NCBI GenBank assembly: GCA_026417675.1
Contig: JAOACV010000079.1
Location: 1-8,263 of the forward strand
Length of the DNA stretch: 8,263 bases
Reading direction: 5' to 3'
From: Verrucomicrobiia bacterium
GTDB lineage: Bacteria > Verrucomicrobiota > Verrucomicrobiia > CAIQCK01
In this document: positions 5,545 to 8,263 of the stretch, one piece after another
Position numbering within the stretch: the stretch's first letter is position 1
Layout: each line of letters opens with the position of its first letter
Program-made: the position numbers and the translations under genes
Notes under the pieces: model-generated
Told to the model about the DNA's origin: nothing
The model's database searches: none
Seen by the model: the letters and a program-made list of their open reading frames with translations, nothing else

Positions 5545-7305
5545 ATGCGTTTGGATGTGTTGGTTGAACCAGCAGACAGAGTAAAAAAGTTGGTGTTTTC
5601 GGCGATCGTCTTCTTGGCGGTCGCGGGCGGGGTGGCCACTTCGGAGACTGCATCCAACGTTTTTGAAAGCCCAGGCGCGGTGACACCCGACGGCCAGATT
5701 GACAAGCTGGTTTTCGCGAAATTAAAGGAGTTAAAGATCCAGCCCGCGCTCTGCTCCGACGCCGTGTTCGTCCGGCGCGCCTACTTGGACATCATTGGAA
5801 AGTTGCCGACGGCGAAAGAGGCGAAGGATTTCATCCAGGACCCCGACACGAAGAACAAACGCCGGCTGTTGATTGACCGGCTGCTGGAGCGGGATGAATT
5901 CGCCGACTACTGGGCGATGCGGTGGGGCGACATCCTGCGAATCAAAGCAGAGTTCCCCGTCAACCTCTGGCCCAACGCGGCGCAGGCGTATCACCGATGG
6001 ATACGGGCGGCGCTCGCCGAGAACATGCCGTATGACAAGTTCGCCCGCGAGTTGCTGACCTCCAGCGGCAGCAACTTCCGCGTCGGCCCGGTCAACTTTT
6101 ACCGGGCCATCCAGAACCGCACGCCCGAGGGCATCGCGAGCGCGGTGGCGTTGACGTTCATGGGGACGCGCACGGACCACTGGCCGACGAACAAACTGGC
6201 CGGCATGGCGGTGTTCTTCTCGCAGGTTGGTTACAAGCCCACCAGTGAGTGGAAAGAGGAGCACGTCTTTTGGAACCCTCTCGGCACCGGCATCGTAGCT
6301 GCCAGCAGCGTGCCCGGCAAAGCCGCCATCGCCGCGATTGCCTCCAATGCCGTCGCGCAAGTGACCGTCGTCGGCCCGATCAACAACGGGCCTCTGGAAG
6401 CGGTCTTTCCGGACGGCACCAAGGTCAAGTTGTCCCCCAACAAGGATCCGCGCGAGGTGTTCGCCGACTGGCTGATCACGCCCAAGAACCCTTGGTTCAC
6501 GCGCAGCATCGTCAACCGCCTTTGGGCCTGGTTGATGGGGCGCGGCATCATTCACGAGCCGGACGACATCCGGGACGACAACCCGCCGAGCAACCCCGCG
6601 CTGCTGGCCCATCTGGAAAAGGAAATGGTTGCGGGCCGCTACGACATGAAGCGGTTCATGCGGCTGATCCTGAACTCCAAGACCTATCAGTTCTCCTCCA
6701 TGCCCAGGGTTACCACGCCCGAAGCGGAAGCCAACTTTGCCAGCTACGCGTTGCGCCGGCTGGATGCGGAGGTGCTGATTGACGCCATCAACCAGATCAC
6801 AGGCGCGACAGACCTCTATACCAGCCCCATTCCGGAGCCGTTCACCTACATCCCGGAGGGCATGCCGGCCGTGGCCATCGCCGACGGCAGTATTACCAGC
6901 CCGTTCCTCACTTTGTTCGGACGCAGCGCGCGCGCCACCGGCATGGAGAATGAACGCAGCAACAAGCCGGTCCCAGGCCAGTGGCTGCACATGCTGAACT
7001 CCAGCCACATCCACCGCAAGATTGACCAAGGCCCCAAGATGAGGGCGATCATAGATTCCGGCCGCAAACCGCAGGAAATTATTGAGGAGCTTTACCTGAC
7101 GATCCTGTCGCGTTTTCCAACCGACGACGAGATCAAGACCATCGAAAAGTATGGCCAGAGCCAGACCGTCAAACAGCCGCCTTTGCGCAAAGACGGCAAG
7201 ACGATTCCCCAGCCCGACAAGACCATTATCGTGAAACGGCGCGATGACTGGGTGGATATTGCCTGGTCGTTGATCAACAGCACTGAGTTCTTGTATCGGC
7301 ATTGA
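5545..7305 (+). CDS. Secreted PSCyt2 (DUF1549) - PSD1 (DUF1553) protein lacking the CxxCH haem motif
   Basis: This 586-residue protein, counted from the ATG, belongs to a family abundant in Planctomycetota and Verrucomicrobiota whose function is not established. It is often linked to polysaccharide breakdown and to envelope or periplasmic processes. A Sec-type signal is visible: RVKK, then the hydrophobic run LVFSAIVFLAVAGGVA, with cleavage likely near VATSETA. DUF1549 begins near residue 47 (DGQIDKLVFAKLKEL) and includes VRRAYLDIIGKLPTAKEA, LLERDEFADYWAMRWGD and YDKFARELLTSSG. DUF1553 runs from about 305 to the end, with SIVNRLWAWLMGRGIIHEPDDI, NPPSNPALLAHL, LILNSKTYQFSS, ALRRLDAEVLIDAI and LYLTILSRFPTDDEI. 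Where relatives carry a cytochrome-like CxxCH, this protein has FMGTRTDHWPTNKLAGM (from about 205). Its only Cys from the ATG onward is residue 70, so it cannot bind c-type haem through that motif. A TTG start at 5512 would add 11 residues. The DUF1501 gene follows 74 bp later, its usual partner. Confidence 0.88.
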   Translation: MRLDVLVEPADRVKKLVFSAIVFLAVAGGVATSETASNVFESPGAVTPDGQIDKLVFAKLKELKIQPALCSDAVFVRRAYLDIIGKLPTAKEAKDFIQDPDTKNKRRLLIDRLLERDEFADYWAMRWGDILRIKAEFPVNLWPNAAQAYHRWIRAALAENMPYDKFARELLTSSGSNFRVGPVNFYRAIQNRTPEGIASAVALTFMGTRTDHWPTNKLAGMAVFFSQVGYKPTSEWKEEHVFWNPLGTGIVAASSVPGKAAIAAIASNAVAQVTVVGPINNGPLEAVFPDGTKVKLSPNKDPREVFADWLITPKNPWFTRSIVNRLWAWLMGRGIIHEPDDIRDDNPPSNPALLAHLEKEMVAGRYDMKRFMRLILNSKTYQFSSMPRVTTPEAEANFASYALRRLDAEVLIDAINQITGATDLYTSPIPEPFTYIPEGMPAVAIADGSITSPFLTLFGRSARATGMENERSNKPVPGQWLHMLNSSHIHRKIDQGPKMRAIIDSGRKPQEIIEELYLTILSRFPTDDEIKTIEKYGQSQTVKQPPLRKDGKTIPQPDKTIIVKRRDDWVDIAWSLINSTEFLYRH

Positions 7306-7330
7306 TTAAGATGCTGCAGCTGCCGCGGAG

Positions 7331-7336
7331 TATGAT
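7331..7336 (+). promoter_or_regulatory. -10-like hexamer in the DUF1549-DUF1501 gap
   Basis: TATGAT matches the -10 consensus at 5 of 6 positions. The best -35-like sequence, TTGATT (7302-7307), is 23 bases away, which is too far for a normal promoter. It may mark an internal promoter giving extra DUF1501 transcript, or it may be chance. Confidence 0.2.
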
Positions 7337-7341
7337 AAATT

Positions 7342-7356
7342 TCCGGCCAGTCCGGA
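7342..7356. repeat. Short inverted repeat ahead of the DUF1501 gene
   Basis: TCCGG (7342-7346) and CCGGA (7352-7356) flank CCAGT, giving a 5-bp stem and 5-nt loop. It lies 8 nt before the AAAGGA ribosome binding site. A fold here could modulate translation of the downstream gene, but a stem this short may be chance. Confidence 0.2.
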
Positions 7357-7379
7357 GCGTAACGAAAGGAAACTGAAGA

Positions 7380-8263
7380 ATGAGCACGAGCCACAGTTCA
7401 AAGAATGGAAAGCGAATCACCCGGCGTGAAGCGTTGCGCCGGGGCCTCTACGCAACCGCCGGGCTGATGGTGGCCGATCGCTTGGCCCCCAACGCCTTGG
7501 CGGTCGCGACACAGCCGGCCCCCGGCAAGGCCAAGGCCAAGTCGGTCATCCAGATCTTCCTCTGGGGCGGCATGTCCCACAACGACACGTGGGACCCCAA
7601 GCCGGAATCGGGCTATGAATACATGGGCGAGTTCGCCAAGGCGATCCCGACCAACGTGGATGGCATCCAACTGGGCGAGCTATTCCCCATGCTGGCGAAG
7701 CAGGCCGACAAGTTCTCGCTGATCCGCAGCATGACGCACCGCAACAACGGCCACGAAACCGCCGCCTACCTCATGCAGACCGGCCACACGCCCGGCGAGC
7801 GGCTCGCCTATCCGAGCATCGGCGCCGTCTTCGCGCTCTTCAAGAAGGAATACAAGGGCATCATCCCGCCCTACGTGGTGTTGACGCAGGCGCAGGGCCG
7901 CTTCTCTGAGGAAGGGTTCCTGGGGCCGAAATACAAGCCCTTTGCCACGGGCGGCGACCCGAACGCCCAGCGTTTCGAGGTCGAGGGCGTCGTGGCCCGC
8001 GCCATCACCGACGAGCGGCAGAAGAAACGCCGCGAGTTGCTCGGCGATCTAAACACGATGGGCAAGGCGATGGCCGCCAGCCCGCAGATGGTCGCCGCGG
8101 AGGAATCCAAGAAAGCGGCGTATGACCTGATCCTCGGCAAAGGCAAAGAGGTGTTTGATCTCAACCTCGAGAAGCCGGAGCTGCGGGACAAGTATGGCCG
8201 CAACACGTTCGGTCAGGATTGCCTCGTGGCGCGCCGGCTGGTCGAGGCGGGCGTTCCCTACGT
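7380..8263 (+). CDS. DUF1501 twin-arginine-exported protein, 5' part (3' end outside window)
   Basis: The first 294 codons of this gene are visible, and the frame stays open to the right edge. Complete relatives are usually over 400 residues. DUF1501 proteins are exported and belong to the alkaline phosphatase/sulfatase-like superfamily by fold. Their substrate is not established. A twin-arginine signal is clear: ITRREALRRG followed by LYATAGLMVADRLAPNALA, so export should be by Tat in folded form. The family core follows: SVIQIFLWGGMSHNDTWDPKPE, IQLGELFPMLAKQADKF, and RSMTHRNNGHETAAYLMQTGHTP. Later visible segments are YPSIGAVFALFKKE, IPPYVVLTQAQGRFSEEGFLG and KYGRNTFGQDCLVARRLVEAGVPYV. AAAGGA at 7365-7370 lies 9 nt before the ATG, a good ribosome binding site. 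It follows the DUF1549/DUF1553 gene by 74 bp and is probably co-transcribed with it, the two proteins being a common gene pair in the PVC group. Confidence 0.9.
   Translation, partial: MSTSHSSKNGKRITRREALRRGLYATAGLMVADRLAPNALAVATQPAPGKAKAKSVIQIFLWGGMSHNDTWDPKPESGYEYMGEFAKAIPTNVDGIQLGELFPMLAKQADKFSLIRSMTHRNNGHETAAYLMQTGHTPGERLAYPSIGAVFALFKKEYKGIIPPYVVLTQAQGRFSEEGFLGPKYKPFATGGDPNAQRFEVEGVVARAITDERQKKRRELLGDLNTMGKAMAASPQMVAAEESKKAAYDLILGKGKEVFDLNLEKPELRDKYGRNTFGQDCLVARRLVEAGVPY

Noticed and set aside
5731..7302. 523-codon open frame on the - strand opposite the DUF1549/DUF1553 gene
   Set aside because: It mirrors a clearly homologous + strand gene. Long antisense frames are expected from GC-rich codon bias, and its translation is low-complexity and rich in Gly, Arg, Val and His with no known domain.

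Overview
The window is GC-rich, gene-dense DNA with every recognisable gene on the + strand. The best guess for the source is a member of the Verrucomicrobiota, or another phylum of the PVC group. The main argument is the last two genes: a PSCyt2/DUF1549-DUF1553 protein followed by a twin-arginine DUF1501 protein, a pair typical of Planctomycetota and Verrucomicrobiota. No 16S or other decisive marker is present, so this is inference.

Region 1 (1-2809) is a nitrogen-sensing pair. The 3' part of glnD (the PII uridylyltransferase / uridylyl-removing enzyme, with the end of its HD domain and both ACT domains) overlaps by 4 nt a soluble GAF-GAF-HisKA-HATPase histidine kinase of NtrB-like core type. 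No response regulator is next to it.

Region 2 (2810-3185) is a 376-bp spacer with no convincing gene. It holds two good inverted repeats (2990-3003 and 3050-3073), a weak hairpin after the kinase and a weak promoter-like pair.

Region 3 (3186-5401) is a two-gene envelope-glycan unit: a GT4 glycosyltransferase overlapping by 4 nt a polytopic WecA/MraY-family phosphoglycosyl transferase. The membrane enzyme would load the first sugar phosphate onto a polyprenyl carrier, and the glycosyltransferase would extend that or a related acceptor. These two genes favour G-ending codons, while the glnD-kinase pair favours C-ending codons, so the block may have a separate history.

Region 4 (5402-8263) begins with a 143-bp leader. 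It is followed by a secreted DUF1549/DUF1553 protein that lacks the usual CxxCH haem motif, and then, after a 74-bp gap, by a DUF1501 protein that runs off the right edge.

I found no CRISPR array, tRNA, rRNA, insertion sequence or phage gene. Nothing here amounts to a clearly new system. The points most worth checking are the haem-less PSCyt2 protein and its partner, the codon-usage switch, the two dyads in the spacer, and the coupling of glnD to an orphan kinase.
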